64,000 bases of DNA from Bosea sp. OAE506. GTDB lineage: Bacteria; Pseudomonadota; Alphaproteobacteria; Rhizobiales; Beijerinckiaceae. How positions within the stretch are numbered: the stretch's first letter is position 1; each line of letters opens with the position of its first letter. Made by a program: the position numbers and the translations under genes. The stretch is taken from positions 4,775,001-4,839,000 of the forward strand of contig NZ_JBEPOB010000001.1 in the NCBI RefSeq assembly GCF_040546595.1. The letters run 5' to 3'. Of the stretch, positions 7,653-16,775 are shown piece after piece. The notes beneath the pieces are model-generated. The model saw only the letters and a list, made by a program, of their open reading frames with translations. It had not been told where the DNA came from and ran no database searches.

Positions 7653-8960
7653 TCAGGCGGCGGGCAGGAGCAGGCCGGTGACGCCGCGATCGGGGCGCAG
7701 ATAGCGCCGCGCCGCATCCAGAACGGCGTCGCGCGAGACGGCCTCGATGCGAGCCGGCCAGGCCAGCACGTCCTCGACCGTCTCACCGACCGCCAGCGAC
7801 GCCCCGAAGATGCGGGCGAGCGAGGACTGGCTGTCGCGGGCGAAGATCGTCTCGGCGACGAGGCGGGTGCGGGCGCGGGCGAGTTCGAGTTCGCTCGGCC
7901 CCTCGCTGAGGAAGGCGGCGAGCGCGGCATCGAGCCCCGCTTCCAGCGCCGCCATCTCGACGCCGGGGCGGGGGCTGACCGAGAGCTGGAAGGCGGCACG
8001 GTCGACCATCGAGCCCATGAAATAGGCGCTGGCGCCGGAGGCCAGATCGGCCTCGACGCAGAGGCGGCGGTAAAGCCGCGAGGTGGTCCCGCCGCCGAGG
8101 ATCTCGGCCAGGAGCTCAAGCGCGAAGACCTCGCCGGCATCGCCGCTGAGATAGGTCGGCGTCAGCCAGCCGCGCCGCAGCGAAGGCTGGCGCACGCGCG
8201 GGTCGCTGAGCGAGACCCGGCGCGCGGCGCGCGGATCGGGCTCGGCCGGGCGCTTGCGGACCGGGGCCTCGCCGCGGGCGGGAATGGCGCCATAGGTTTC
8301 CTCCGCAAGGCGGCGGACCGTGTCGGCGTCGGTGTCGCCGGCCACGACCAGGATCGCGTTCTCCGGCGTATAGAAGCGCTGGTAATAGGCGAAGGCGTCG
8401 TCGCGGTTCAGCCCCTCGATCTCATGCTCCCAGCCGATGATCGGCGTGCCATAGGGGTGGTGGACAAAGAGCGCGGCCGAGAATTCCTCGCCGAGCTGGG
8501 CGGCGGGGTCGGCATCGACGCGCATCTTGCGCTCTTCCAGCACCACGTCGCGCTCGGGCCCGACGACGCTCTCGTCGAAGGCCAGCCCGGTCATCCGGTC
8601 GGCCTCGTAATCCATCATCGCGCGCAGGTGCTCTTTCGGCACGCGCTGGAAATAGGCGGTGTAGTCGAAGGAGGTGAAGGCGTTCTCCTGGCCGCCGAGG
8701 CCGGCGACGATCTTGGAGAACTCGCCCGCCGGCCACTTCGCCGTGCCCTTGAACATCAGGTGCTCGAGGAAATGGGCGATGCCGGACTTGCCGGCCGGAT
8801 CATCGGCCGAGCCGTTGCGATACCAGACCATGTGGGTGACGACGGGGGCGCGCCGGTCCGGCACCACCACGACGTCGAGACCGTTTGCGAGGCGAAAGGA
8901 TTCGACCGGCTGGGCGGCCGCGGTCGGCTGCGCGTGCATGTTCACCTGGGCCGTCTCCAT
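7653..8960 (-). CDS. M16 family zinc metallopeptidase, catalytic subunit
   Basis: 435 residues. The inverted zinc-binding motif HFLEH lies at residues 63-67 within SGIAHFLEHLMFKGT, with the downstream Glu expected near 140 (RMTGLAFDESVVGPERDVVLEE). GLDVVVVPDRRAPVV near the N-terminus is typical of PqqL/YmxG-like enzymes. It probably forms a heterodimer with the inactive M16 protein encoded next. Both lie in the minus-strand run downstream of ileS, lspA and the DUF3035-like gene. Met8 is a possible alternative start. Confidence 0.93.
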   Translation of the reverse strand: METAQVNMHAQPTAAAQPVESFRLANGLDVVVVPDRRAPVVTHMVWYRNGSADDPAGKSGIAHFLEHLMFKGTAKWPAGEFSKIVAGLGGQENAFTSFDYTAYFQRVPKEHLRAMMDYEADRMTGLAFDESVVGPERDVVLEERKMRVDADPAAQLGEEFSAALFVHHPYGTPIIGWEHEIEGLNRDDAFAYYQRFYTPENAILVVAGDTDADTVRRLAEETYGAIPARGEAPVRKRPAEPDPRAARRVSLSDPRVRQPSLRRGWLTPTYLSGDAGEVFALELLAEILGGGTTSRLYRRLCVEADLASGASAYFMGSMVDRAAFQLSVSPRPGVEMAALEAGLDAALAAFLSEGPSELELARARTRLVAETIFARDSQSSLARIFGASLAVGETVEDVLAWPARIEAVSRDAVLDAARRYLRPDRGVTGLLLPAA

Positions 8961-8995
8961 GATCGGGCACGCCGGCGCCGCGTACCGATGTCAGC

Positions 8996-9026
8996 GAGGC
9001 GGCGCATCGGAACGACGCACCGCCTC
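8996..9026 (-). other. Hairpin in the leader of the M16 genes
   Basis: GAGGCGG and CCGCCTC form the base of a near-perfect stem of about ten pairs around a short loop, in the 161-bp gap between the DUF3035-like gene and the catalytic M16 gene. No T-tract follows on the minus strand, so this is an RNA-processing or stability element rather than a clear terminator. Confidence 0.35.
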
Positions 9027-9121
9027 GTTGGGCACTTATGTGTTGCCGGCGCGAAACGCCAGTGGCCGGCCCAGAGCCGCGACGCCGCAGCGCCCCATAA
9101 GGGACACCGCGGCCTTGCGGC

Positions 9122-9766
9122 TTACTGCATCGGCACCTGGCCGGTGAGGAACTCGCGCTGGCCGACGGCCTGCTTGTCCTCGACCGGGCCGCCCTGACCG
9201 GGGCCCACCGGGGCGGAGCCGGCGGGACGACGATAGCCGACCGGCGGCTCGGAGAGCGTGCGGCGCGGCGGCTCGGAGCCGTAGTTCAGCTGATCGAGCG
9301 CCACCTGGTTCTGGCGGGTCGCCAGCTCGCGGCCGACGCGGATCGGCGCGATCTGGTTGTTGTAGTTGTTGTGTTCCTCGGTGACTTCGGGCCGGCCGGT
9401 GTCGCGGGTGGTGCGGCCGCGGCGCAGCTCTTCCTGGCTCAGCATCGGGTTGTTGCGCCAGTTGGGGTTGGAGCCGGCAGGCGCGCGGGCGGCAGCGGCA
9501 TCGGCGCGGCGGGCGGCGACGTCGGGATCATTCGGCCAGGCGGCATTGCGGGCGCTGGCGGGGTCCTGCGGACGCGGCAGGGTCGAGTTCGGCGGCACGA
9601 CCAGCGGCGGGCGCTGGCGATACTCGATGTCGTCACCCGGACGGCCGCCGACGACGCCTTCCATCAGGTTCTTGAAGAGCATGCCTTCCTGGGCGAGCGC
9701 GGGCTGCGCCGCCAAGGCGAGGCCGCCGGCCAGCAGCAGATGCGTCACGCGGATGCGATGCGCCAT
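9122..9766 (-). CDS. DUF3035-like exported protein
   Basis: 214 residues. A clear signal peptide ([18 protein letters not shown], cleavage after ALA near residue 25) exports it to the periplasm. The core DDIEYRQRPPLVVPPNSTLP resembles DUF3035, a family annotated in some alphaproteobacteria as a BAM-complex subunit; that assignment is only suggestive here. The rest is Pro/Arg/Asn-rich and probably extended. A strong Shine-Dalgarno (GAGGGAGG) lies 7 bases before the ATG. It is placed between lspA and the M16 pair, which suggests envelope biogenesis. Confidence 0.65.
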   Translation of the reverse strand: MAHRIRVTHLLLAGGLALAAQPALAQEGMLFKNLMEGVVGGRPGDDIEYRQRPPLVVPPNSTLPRPQDPASARNAAWPNDPDVAARRADAAAARAPAGSNPNWRNNPMLSQEELRRGRTTRDTGRPEVTEEHNNYNNQIAPIRVGRELATRQNQVALDQLNYGSEPPRRTLSEPPVGYRRPAGSAPVGPGQGGPVEDKQAVGQREFLTGQVPMQ

Positions 9767-9841
9767 GTCAAACCTCCCTCGGGGATATTGCTTCCCCGTC
9801 TCTAACCGCAGACGAACGGCAAAACGATGGCGAAGCCGGTT

Positions 9842-10324
9842 TCAGGCCGCGTTTTCGGCCGCCGGCCGGAAGGACTCATACAGCAGCCCGACCACCCCGA
9901 CAACGATGGCGGCGTCGGCGATGTTGAAGATGTACCAGCTGAAGCTGCCCCAATGCAGGTGAACGAAGTCCACGACCGCGCCATAGACGGCGCGGTCGAG
10001 CCCGTTGCCGAGCGCGCCGCCGACGATGAGGGCGAGGCTCGCCACCGTCAGCGGCCGCTGCTCGCGCCACATCCAGCGGCCGAGCCAGATCGCGGCCGCG
10101 ATCGAGATCACGACGAGGCCCCAGCGGCCGATGTCGCTGTGCTGCTGGAACAGGCCGTAGGAAATGCCGCGGTTCCAGGCGAGCACGATGTCCATGAAGG
10201 GTGTGACCGCGAAGGGTCCCGTCTCCGCCAGGCGCAGCCCGAAGAGCAGCCAGAGCTTCAGCGCCTGGTCGACGAGGAAGACGACCAGGACGATGGCAAG
10301 GCCGAGGCGGCGGGCGGGGCTCAC
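9842..10324 (-). CDS. lspA: Lipoprotein signal peptidase (signal peptidase II)
   Basis: 160 residues with four predicted membrane helices. The enzyme is an inner-membrane aspartyl protease that removes prolipoprotein signal peptides. The two catalytic Asp regions are visible: [10 protein letters not shown] near residue 110, and [11 protein letters not shown] near residue 135. The [11 protein letters not shown] segment is the family's conserved periplasmic loop. The start overlaps the ileS stop by 4 bases (ATGA), so it is coupled to ileS, an arrangement common across proteobacteria. It would process lipoproteins such as the one at 2628-3002. Confidence 0.96.
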   Translation of the reverse strand: MSPARRLGLAIVLVVFLVDQALKLWLLFGLRLAETGPFAVTPFMDIVLAWNRGISYGLFQQHSDIGRWGLVVISIAAAIWLGRWMWREQRPLTVASLALIVGGALGNGLDRAVYGAVVDFVHLHWGSFSWYIFNIADAAIVVGVVGLLYESFRPAAENAA

Positions 10325-13293
10325 GCGGCGCCCCGGCCCAGTTCGCGCAGCGCCTTCGCGTCACGCGGCGTCACGGCGGGATAGGCCGGGTCGGCCGTAG
10401 CGGGATCGAAATACCGCCAGGAGCGCGCGCATTTGACGCCGTCGGCGCGGTGGGGGACGACCGCCACGCCCGGCACCTCGGGCAGGCGGACCGCATCGGC
10501 CGGGCCCTCCCCGCTCTCGACGCGGATGGCGGAGGTGATGCTGATCTCGGCGAGATCGGCTCCCGACAGTGCCGCGAGCAGATCGGGATCGGAGACGAAG
10601 ACCTGCGGGGCGGCTTCGAGCGAGGAGCCCAAACGCTTGGCCGCGCGCTCCAGCTCGAGTGCGCCGGTGACGACGCGGCGGACCTTGCGGATCTTGCTCC
10701 AGCGCTCGGCCAGTTCGGCATCGAGCCAGGCATCGGGCACGCTGGCGAAGAGTTCGAGATGGACCGAGCCGTCGAGCGTCTTCTGCTCGGGATAACGCTC
10801 CAGCCAGGCTTCCTCGGCGGTGAAGACCAGGATCGGCGCAAGCCAGGTCGTCAGGCAGCGGAAGAGATGGTCGACGACGGTGAGCGCGCTCTTGCGGACA
10901 TGGCTCGAGAGCGGATCGCAATAGAGCGCGTCCTTGCGGACATCGAAATAGAAGGCCGAGAGCTCGGTGTTCATGAACTGCGACAGCAGCGTCACGACCT
11001 TCTTGTAGTCGTAGGTCCGGTAGGCCTCCTCGACCTGCGGGCCGATCTCGGCCAGCCGGTGCAGCATCAGCCGCTCCAGCTCCGGCATGGTCTGGACGTC
11101 GGCGACGCGGATGTCCTCGCTGAAATGGGCGAGCGTGCCGAGCATCCAGCGCATCGTGTTGCGCAGCTTGCGGTAGGTCTCGACGAAGGTCTTCAGGATC
11201 TCCTTGCCGATGCGCAGATCGTCGGAATAGTCGGCCGCCGCGACCCAGAGGCGCAGGATGTCGGCGCCCGAGTCCTTGATGATGTCCTGGGGCGCGGTGA
11301 CGTTGCCCTTGGACTTCGACATCTTCTCGCCCTTCTCGTCGAGGCAGAAGCCGTGCGTCAGCACGATGTCGTAGGGCGCGCGGCCGCGCGTGCCGCAGCT
11401 TTCGAGCAGCGAGGAGTGGAACCAGCCGCGATGCTGGTCCGAGCCCTCGAGATACATCACCCGGTCATTGCCGCCGTCGCCGCGGCGCCTTGCGCGCAGA
11501 TCGGCCCGCTTCTCCAGTGTGAAGGCGTGGGTCGAGCCTGAATCGAACCAGACGTCGAGCACGTCGGTGACGCGCTCGTAACTCGCCGGGTCATAGCCGA
11601 AGGGCTTCAGGAAGCGCGCACCGTCGGTGTCGGTGAACCAGGCGTCGGCGCCTTCCGCCTCGAAGGCCTCGGCGATGGCGGCGTTCACCTTCGCATCGAC
11701 GAGGATCTCCTTGCTCTCCTTCGCGACGAAGACGGTGATCGGCACGCCCCAGGCGCGCTGGCGCGAAACCACCCAGTCGGGGCGGTTGGCGATCATGCCG
11801 TTGATGCGGTTCTCACCCGCTGCGGGGACCCATTGGGTGTCCTTGATCGCGCCGAGCGCGACCTCGCGTAGGGTGCGGTTGCCCAGCGTGTCGACGCCCT
11901 TGTCCATGGCGATGAACCATTGCGGCGTGTTGCGGAAGATCACCGGCTTCTTCGAGCGCCAGCTATGGGGATACTGGTGCTTGAGCCGCCCGCGCGCGAC
12001 GAGGTTGCCGGACGCCGCGAGCGCTTTGATGACGACCTCGTTGGCGTTGCCCTTCTCGCCCTTGTCGGTGATGACCTGCGCGCCCTCGAAGCCCGGCGCG
12101 TCGGTGGTGAAGCGGCCATCGGCATCGACGGTGTAGGGGATGCGGGTCTCGATACCGCGCTCGGAGAGCTGGCGGCCATTGCTCATCCAGACATCGAAGT
12201 CCTCGCGGCCATGGCCCGGCGCGGTGTGGACGAAGCCGGTGCCGGCATCGTCGGTGACATGGTCGCCGTCGAGCAGGGGCACGTCGAAGTCGTAACCGCG
12301 GCCACGCAGGGGGTGGGCGCAGGTCAGGCCGGCGACATCCGTCGCGTCAATTTCTTGGACTAGTTCAAAAGCTTCGACCTTCGCAGCTTTGAATACGCCT
12401 TCGGCCAGATTTTTCGCGAGGATGTAGGTCGCACCGACCTTCGCCCAGTTATTCTCAGGCGCGGCAGTGACGCGATAAAGACCGTAGGCGATCTTGTGGT
12501 TGAATGAGATCGCGCGGTTGCCGGGAATTGTCCAAGGCGTCGTCGTCCAAATGACGACCGACGCATTGCAGTAGAGATTTTGGTCTTCTCGTTCGGTCGC
12601 GAGTTCGACCGGAAACGCCACGAACACCGTGTCGCTCGTGTGCTCCTCGTACTCGACCTCGGCCTCGGCCAGCGCGGTCTTCTCGACGACCGACCACATC
12701 ACCGGCTTGGAGCCGCGATAGAGCTGGCCGGTCTCGGCGAATTTCATGATCTCGCGGGCGATCTGCGCCTCTGCGGGAAAGGCCATGGTCAGGTAGGGGT
12801 CGTCCCAGTCGCCCTCGACGCCGAGCCGCTTGAACTCTTCGCGCTGGATCGAGACCCAGTGCTCGGCGAAGGTGCGGCATTCCTTGCGGAACTCAACGAC
12901 ATCGACGTCGTCCTTGTTCAGCCCCTTGGCGCGGTACTGCTCCTCGATCTTCCACTCGATCGGCAGGCCGTGGCAGTCCCAGCCCGGCACATAGTTGGAA
13001 TCGAAGCCCAGCATCTGCTGCGAGCGCGTGACGAGATCCTTCAGGACCTTGTTGAGCGCATGGCCGATATGGATGTTGCCGTTGGCGTAGGGCGGGCCGT
13101 CATGCAGGACGAAGCGGTCGCGGCCTTTGCCGGCCTCGCGCAGCTTGCGGTAGAGGTCCATCTTCGCCCAGCGGGCGAGCAGTTCCGGCTCGCGCTGCGG
13201 CAGCCCGGCCCGCATCGGGAACTCGGTCTGGGGCAGGAACAGCGTCTGGGAATAATCGACGGCGGCGGATGTATCGGCGGTCTTGTCGGTCAT
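10321..13293 (-). CDS. ileS: Isoleucyl-tRNA synthetase
   Basis: 990 residues, class I synthetase charging tRNA-Ile. The HIGH motif is in [16 protein letters not shown] near residues 66-80, and the KMSKS loop is in [10 protein letters not shown] near residue 658. The CP1 editing domain lies between them ([11 protein letters not shown] near 248). The C-terminal anticodon-binding domain is present but lacks the Cys-rich zinc motif seen in E. coli IleS. A stretch at about 12345-12620, in the editing domain, is visibly richer in A/T-ending codons than the rest (see findings). It overlaps lspA by 4 bases. Confidence 0.97.
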   Translation of the reverse strand: MTDKTADTSAAVDYSQTLFLPQTEFPMRAGLPQREPELLARWAKMDLYRKLREAGKGRDRFVLHDGPPYANGNIHIGHALNKVLKDLVTRSQQMLGFDSNYVPGWDCHGLPIEWKIEEQYRAKGLNKDDVDVVEFRKECRTFAEHWVSIQREEFKRLGVEGDWDDPYLTMAFPAEAQIAREIMKFAETGQLYRGSKPVMWSVVEKTALAEAEVEYEEHTSDTVFVAFPVELATEREDQNLYCNASVVIWTTTPWTIPGNRAISFNHKIAYGLYRVTAAPENNWAKVGATYILAKNLAEGVFKAAKVEAFELVQEIDATDVAGLTCAHPLRGRGYDFDVPLLDGDHVTDDAGTGFVHTAPGHGREDFDVWMSNGRQLSERGIETRIPYTVDADGRFTTDAPGFEGAQVITDKGEKGNANEVVIKALAASGNLVARGRLKHQYPHSWRSKKPVIFRNTPQWFIAMDKGVDTLGNRTLREVALGAIKDTQWVPAAGENRINGMIANRPDWVVSRQRAWGVPITVFVAKESKEILVDAKVNAAIAEAFEAEGADAWFTDTDGARFLKPFGYDPASYERVTDVLDVWFDSGSTHAFTLEKRADLRARRRGDGGNDRVMYLEGSDQHRGWFHSSLLESCGTRGRAPYDIVLTHGFCLDEKGEKMSKSKGNVTAPQDIIKDSGADILRLWVAAADYSDDLRIGKEILKTFVETYRKLRNTMRWMLGTLAHFSEDIRVADVQTMPELERLMLHRLAEIGPQVEEAYRTYDYKKVVTLLSQFMNTELSAFYFDVRKDALYCDPLSSHVRKSALTVVDHLFRCLTTWLAPILVFTAEEAWLERYPEQKTLDGSVHLELFASVPDAWLDAELAERWSKIRKVRRVVTGALELERAAKRLGSSLEAAPQVFVSDPDLLAALSGADLAEISITSAIRVESGEGPADAVRLPEVPGVAVVPHRADGVKCARSWRYFDPATADPAYPAVTPRDAKALRELGRGAA

Positions 13294-13620
13294 GGTCCGG
13301 CTCGGGCAAGGCGGGCTGGCCTGCCATCATCGTCTGGCGTGGCGCTGTCCGCTGGAAAACAGGAAGAATTGCGACGGTCACCCGGCCTGCGCGCACGCCC
13401 GCGCTTCTAGCGCAGGGCGGCAGCCGGGCCCGTAATTCGCCGGAGCCTGATGAAGCGGAAGATGCGCAACATGATCATGATCGGCTTCTAGAGCAAAAAT
13501 CTCAGCGCAGGAACCACTACGGTCATCCGGAAAGGCTCAGGAATGGATCCCGGGTCTCCCTGCGGTCGCCCGGGATGACGGCGCGCTTTTCTAACGCGAG
13601 GTTGCTCTAGCAAAGCCCCC
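13294..13620. other. Intergenic region upstream of ileS
   Basis: 327 bp without a credible gene. The half next to ileS (13294-13480) should hold the ileS-lspA promoter, but I cannot place -35/-10 boxes with confidence. The other half holds the repeat element at 13488-13610. Short open frames here have no ribosome binding site or family resemblance. Confidence 0.6.
13488..13610. mobile_element. MITE-like palindromic element with 9-bp terminal inverted repeats
   Basis: The ends are perfect inverted repeats, CTAGAGCAA (13488-13496) and TTGCTCTAG (13602-13610), 123 bp apart. Inside, GGTCATCCGG (13521) and CCCGGGATGAC (13569-13579) form a second nested pairing around a GGATCCCGGG hairpin. The element has no coding capacity. 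This is a non-autonomous element or REP-like repeat; no flanking target duplication is obvious. Confidence 0.55.
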
Positions 13621-14589
13621 TTACGGAAGGAAGGGCGGCGTGGTGCTCAGGATCTCGCGGGCGCGGGCGCTGTCGGCGTCCATCTGGGTAATCAGGGCTT
13701 CCAGCGAGTCGAACTTCGCCTCGCCGCGCAGCCAGGCGACGAGCGCGACGTCCACCTGCTGGCCATAGAGGTCGCCGGCGAAGTCGAAGACGAAGGTTTC
13801 CAGCCGCGGCGCGCCGTCGTCGAAGGTCGGGCGGCTGCCGAAGCTGGCGACGCCGTCATGCCAGATGCCGTCGATCTTCATGCGCACGGCATAGATGCCG
13901 TATTTCAGCCGGCAGTCGCGGGGCAGATGCAGGTTGGCGGTGGGGTAGCCGAGCTCGCGGCCGCGCTTGTCGCCATGGGCCACGACGCCGCGCACGAACC
14001 AGGGCCGGCCGATCAGGCCCGCCGCGCGGGCGACGTCGCCGTGCTCGAGGGCCGTGCGGATCAGGGTCGAGGAGACGGGCTCGCCCTCCCAGGCGAAGGG
14101 CGGCACGACGACGACGGGGACGCCCTGCCCCGCGCAGCGCTCCTGCAGCATCTCCGGCGAGCCCGCCCGGCCCTGGCCGAAGTGGAAATCGTAACCGCAG
14201 ACGAGACCGGCGGCACCGAGGCGGCCGAGCAGAAGATCGTCGACGAAGGCTTCCGCCTGGATCGCGGCGACGGCCCGGTCGAAGGGTAGGACGAAGGTGA
14301 GCGGCAGGCCGAGCCCGCCGAGCAGCTCCGTCTTCACGGCGGGCGGCGTCAGGCGAAAGACCGGCTCCTCGGGCTTGAAGACACTGCGTGGATGGGGCTC
14401 GAAGGTCAGCGCCGCCGCCTGCCGCCCGAGTGTTCCGGCCAGATCGACGGCCTCGCGCGCCAGCTCGGCATGGCCGCGATGCACCCCGTCGAAATTGCCG
14501 AGCGCGACGACGCAGCCGCGCAGCGCCGCCGGCACGGGCTTGTCGAGGTCGAGAACGAAGCTGGAGGATGCGTCGGCGGAAGAGGTCAT
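13621..14589 (-). CDS. ribF: Bifunctional riboflavin kinase / FAD synthetase
   Basis: 322 residues from the ATG at 14589 (an in-frame ATG at 14610 is an alternative; neither has a strong ribosome binding site). It converts riboflavin to FMN and FAD. The N-terminal FMN adenylyltransferase domain shows the nucleotidyltransferase motif GNFDGVHRGH near residue 30 and SSTLIRTAL near 170. The C-terminal flavokinase domain shows HGDKRGRELGYPTANL near 200-215. Gene order with ileS and the MaoC gene is conserved in the order. Confidence 0.95.
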   Translation of the reverse strand: MTSSADASSSFVLDLDKPVPAALRGCVVALGNFDGVHRGHAELAREAVDLAGTLGRQAAALTFEPHPRSVFKPEEPVFRLTPPAVKTELLGGLGLPLTFVLPFDRAVAAIQAEAFVDDLLLGRLGAAGLVCGYDFHFGQGRAGSPEMLQERCAGQGVPVVVVPPFAWEGEPVSSTLIRTALEHGDVARAAGLIGRPWFVRGVVAHGDKRGRELGYPTANLHLPRDCRLKYGIYAVRMKIDGIWHDGVASFGSRPTFDDGAPRLETFVFDFAGDLYGQQVDVALVAWLRGEAKFDSLEALITQMDADSARAREILSTTPPFLP

Positions 14590-14693
14590 CGGTGCGGGCG
14601 ATCCGGACATCCGGCATGCGCCGGACCGGCCCCTCATTGGCCAGCGGCGGCGAAGCGTCAAGCCGGGCCGTCGCCCGATGGCCGTCGGCAGCG

Positions 14694-15137
14694 TCAGCCG
14701 CGCGGCCGGGCCGGCGGCAGGGCGACCCAGGCCTCGCCCTCGAGCACGGCCTTGCCGTCGACCAGGCATTCGCAGAACAGCCGGGCGCGGCGGCGCTCCG
14801 CCACCAGTTCCATCACCTCGACGCGCGCCGTCACCACGTCGCCGATCTTGACGGGCGCGAGGAAGGTCAGGGTCTGCGACAGATAGACCGCGCCGGGGCC
14901 CGGCAGCCGCGTGCCGAGCAGAGCCGAGACCAGGCTCGCGGTCAGCATGCCATGGGCGATGCGCTGGCCGAACTTGGTATTGGCGGCGTAGCGGTCGCAG
15001 AGATGGATCGGGTTGGCGTCGCCGGAGAGGTCCGCAAAGAGCGAAACGTCGCGCTCCATCACCGTCCGCATGAGGCTCTGGCTCATGCCGATCGTCAGGT
15101 CCTCGAAGGCGTGGACGGTATAAAGGGCGCTGGTCAT
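14694..15137 (-). CDS. MaoC-family (R)-specific enoyl-CoA hydratase-like protein
   Basis: 147 residues starting at the ATG at 15137, the usual length of single-hotdog PhaJ-like hydratases. The catalytic motif is well preserved: LSGDANPIHLCDRYAANTKFG followed by IAHGMLTASL, where Asp and His activate water for addition to trans-2-enoyl-CoA. It probably feeds or drains (R)-3-hydroxyacyl-CoA in fatty-acid or polyhydroxyalkanoate metabolism. The frame is open upstream, but that part lacks MaoC similarity. It lies 104 bp upstream of ribF. Confidence 0.9.
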   Translation of the reverse strand: MTSALYTVHAFEDLTIGMSQSLMRTVMERDVSLFADLSGDANPIHLCDRYAANTKFGQRIAHGMLTASLVSALLGTRLPGPGAVYLSQTLTFLAPVKIGDVVTARVEVMELVAERRRARLFCECLVDGKAVLEGEAWVALPPARPRG

Positions 15138-15402
15138 CGGTGCGGATGCCTCGGTTCGACCACGGCGTGGGGGCGCGGCTGGATCGATCTTTGCTGCGTC
15201 GCAACCTCTCACAGCGGCAAAAAGCCGGCCATTGGACTTTCGTGGCTGGCGGGCAAAAGCCCGTAACCCATCGTCACTGCGGCATTGGATTAACGGCTTT
15301 GAAACAAGGCCGCGGTAACGCTGGGTCCACTGACTGCCGCCGCGCTTGCAGCGGCCCGGCGCGGCTTGATCCGCGCCGTCACCGTTTGCTTGGAGCACCG
15401 CA

Positions 15403-15786
15403 ATGGCTCTCGACCCGTCCATGCCCATTCTGGTGGTCGATGATTACCAGACGATGGTCCGGATCATCCGCAACCTGCTGAAACAGCTGGGTTTCGAGAA
15501 TGTCGACGATGCTTCGGACGGACAGGCGGCCATCGCCAAGATGCGGGACAAGCAGTACGGCCTGGTGATCTCCGACTGGAACATGGAGCCGATGACCGGC
15601 TTCGAGCTGCTGCAGAGGGTGCGCGAGGAAGACGCGCTGGCCTCGACGCCCTTCATCATGGTGACGGCGGAATCGCGCACCGAAAACGTCATCGCCGCCA
15701 AGAAGGCCGGCGTGAACAACTACATCGTGAAGCCGTTCAACGCGCAGACCCTGCGCTCGAAGATCGAATCCGTCTGCACGGGCTGA
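15403..15786 (+). CDS. CheY-like single-domain response regulator
   Basis: 127 residues, receiver domain only. Acidic pocket residues sit in ILVVDDYQ, the phospho-acceptor is Asp58 (VISDWNMEPMTG), the conserved Thr/Ser is in FIMVTAES, and the invariant Lys is 110 (NYIVKPFN). WNMEPMTGFELL and the KKAGVNNYIVKPFNAQTL ending are close to chemotaxis CheY proteins. No kinase or other chemotaxis gene is nearby, so it is an orphan here. It stands alone on the plus strand inside an otherwise minus-strand block, with a 265-bp upstream region. I did not assign cheY outright because paralogues are common. Confidence 0.9.
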   Translation: MALDPSMPILVVDDYQTMVRIIRNLLKQLGFENVDDASDGQAAIAKMRDKQYGLVISDWNMEPMTGFELLQRVREEDALASTPFIMVTAESRTENVIAAKKAGVNNYIVKPFNAQTLRSKIESVCTG

Positions 15787-15822
15787 TCCCCGCGCGAGGC
15801 GCCAGCCCGCGCCTGCCGCGCC

Positions 15823-16692
15823 TCACCAGACGAGATGCGGCAGCGCATAGGCGGGGCGGTGGCTCTGCCGGCCGAACCAGCCGTGGCGCTCGTCCCAGGA
15901 CGCCTCCATCAGATCCTGCGCATGGATGCCCGCCAGCACCATGATGCCCGTGATGCCGAAGGCGTCCGCGCCGGCGATGTCAGTGCGGATGGCGTCGCCG
16001 ATACCGCAGACCCGCTCGCGCGGGATCGGCGCGCCGCGCCGCCGCTCGGCTTCTGCCAGCGCCGCCTCGTAGATCGGGGCATGCGGCTTGCCGGCATAGA
16101 TCGCCCGCCCGCCGATCTCCTCATAGGCCAGCGCGACCGAGCCGGCGCAGGGCACGATCTTGCCGCCGCGTTCGACGACGAGGTCGGGATTGGCGCAGAT
16201 CATCTCGAGCCCGCGCGCGGCGAAGCCGGCGAGCAGCCCGGCATAGGTCTCGGCCGTATCGGTCTCGTCATCCATTAGGCCGGTGCAGAGGACGTAATCC
16301 GCAGCCTCGGGCGCAACCTCGGGCGCGTCGAGGCCTGCGACGAGGGGCCGGTCCCGCTCCGGCCCGAGCCTGAACATCGGCCGGCCGGCCCGCGCCGCGA
16401 TCAGGCCGCGGCAGACATCGCCGGAGGTGACGATCGCGTCCCAGGCCGAGCGCGGCACGCCGAAACCGTCCAACTGCTGCTCGATCACCGCGGCGGGCCG
16501 CGGGGCGTTGGTCACGAGGATGACGGTGATTCCGCGCTCGCGCATCGCGACAAGGGCCGCGACGGCCTCGCGGAACGCGGCAACGCCGTTATGGACCACG
16601 CCCCAGACATCGCAGAGGCAGAGGTCGAAACGGCCGGCGATCTCGGAGAAGCCCGACAGCGGCAGGGTCGGCGGGGTGGCGGATGACGGCAC
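15823..16692 (-). CDS. TIGR01459-family HAD-type hydrolase
   Basis: 289 residues of the NagD-like, class IIA HAD phosphatase group. The nucleophile motif is FDLCLCDVWGVVHNG near residues 22-36 (the DxWG variant typical of TIGR01459), motif II is ILVTNAPRP, and motif III/IV is CGIGDAIRTDIAGADAFG near 235-250. The likely substrate is a small phosphorylated metabolite; the exact one is unknown. It is convergent with cheY and normally neighbours the MaoC/ribF genes in this order. Confidence 0.9.
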   Translation of the reverse strand: MPSSATPPTLPLSGFSEIAGRFDLCLCDVWGVVHNGVAAFREAVAALVAMRERGITVILVTNAPRPAAVIEQQLDGFGVPRSAWDAIVTSGDVCRGLIAARAGRPMFRLGPERDRPLVAGLDAPEVAPEAADYVLCTGLMDDETDTAETYAGLLAGFAARGLEMICANPDLVVERGGKIVPCAGSVALAYEEIGGRAIYAGKPHAPIYEAALAEAERRRGAPIPRERVCGIGDAIRTDIAGADAFGITGIMVLAGIHAQDLMEASWDERHGWFGRQSHRPAYALPHLVW

Positions 16693-16775
16693 GGCGGGTG
16701 GCTCCCTGACTCGATGCCGCCGGCTTTACAGGATCACGCCGCGCCTCGCACCTGCGAAAGGCCGGGCGGCGGCGG

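Noticed and set aside
6549..9197. An 882-codon plus-strand open frame over the M16 peptidase genes
   Set aside because: Antisense shadow of two recognisable peptidases; no ribosome binding site and no domain.
13621..15204. A single 527-residue MaoC-RibF fusion protein
   Set aside because: The frame is merely open across the MaoC gene. MaoC motifs are in another frame, and RibF begins near 14589.
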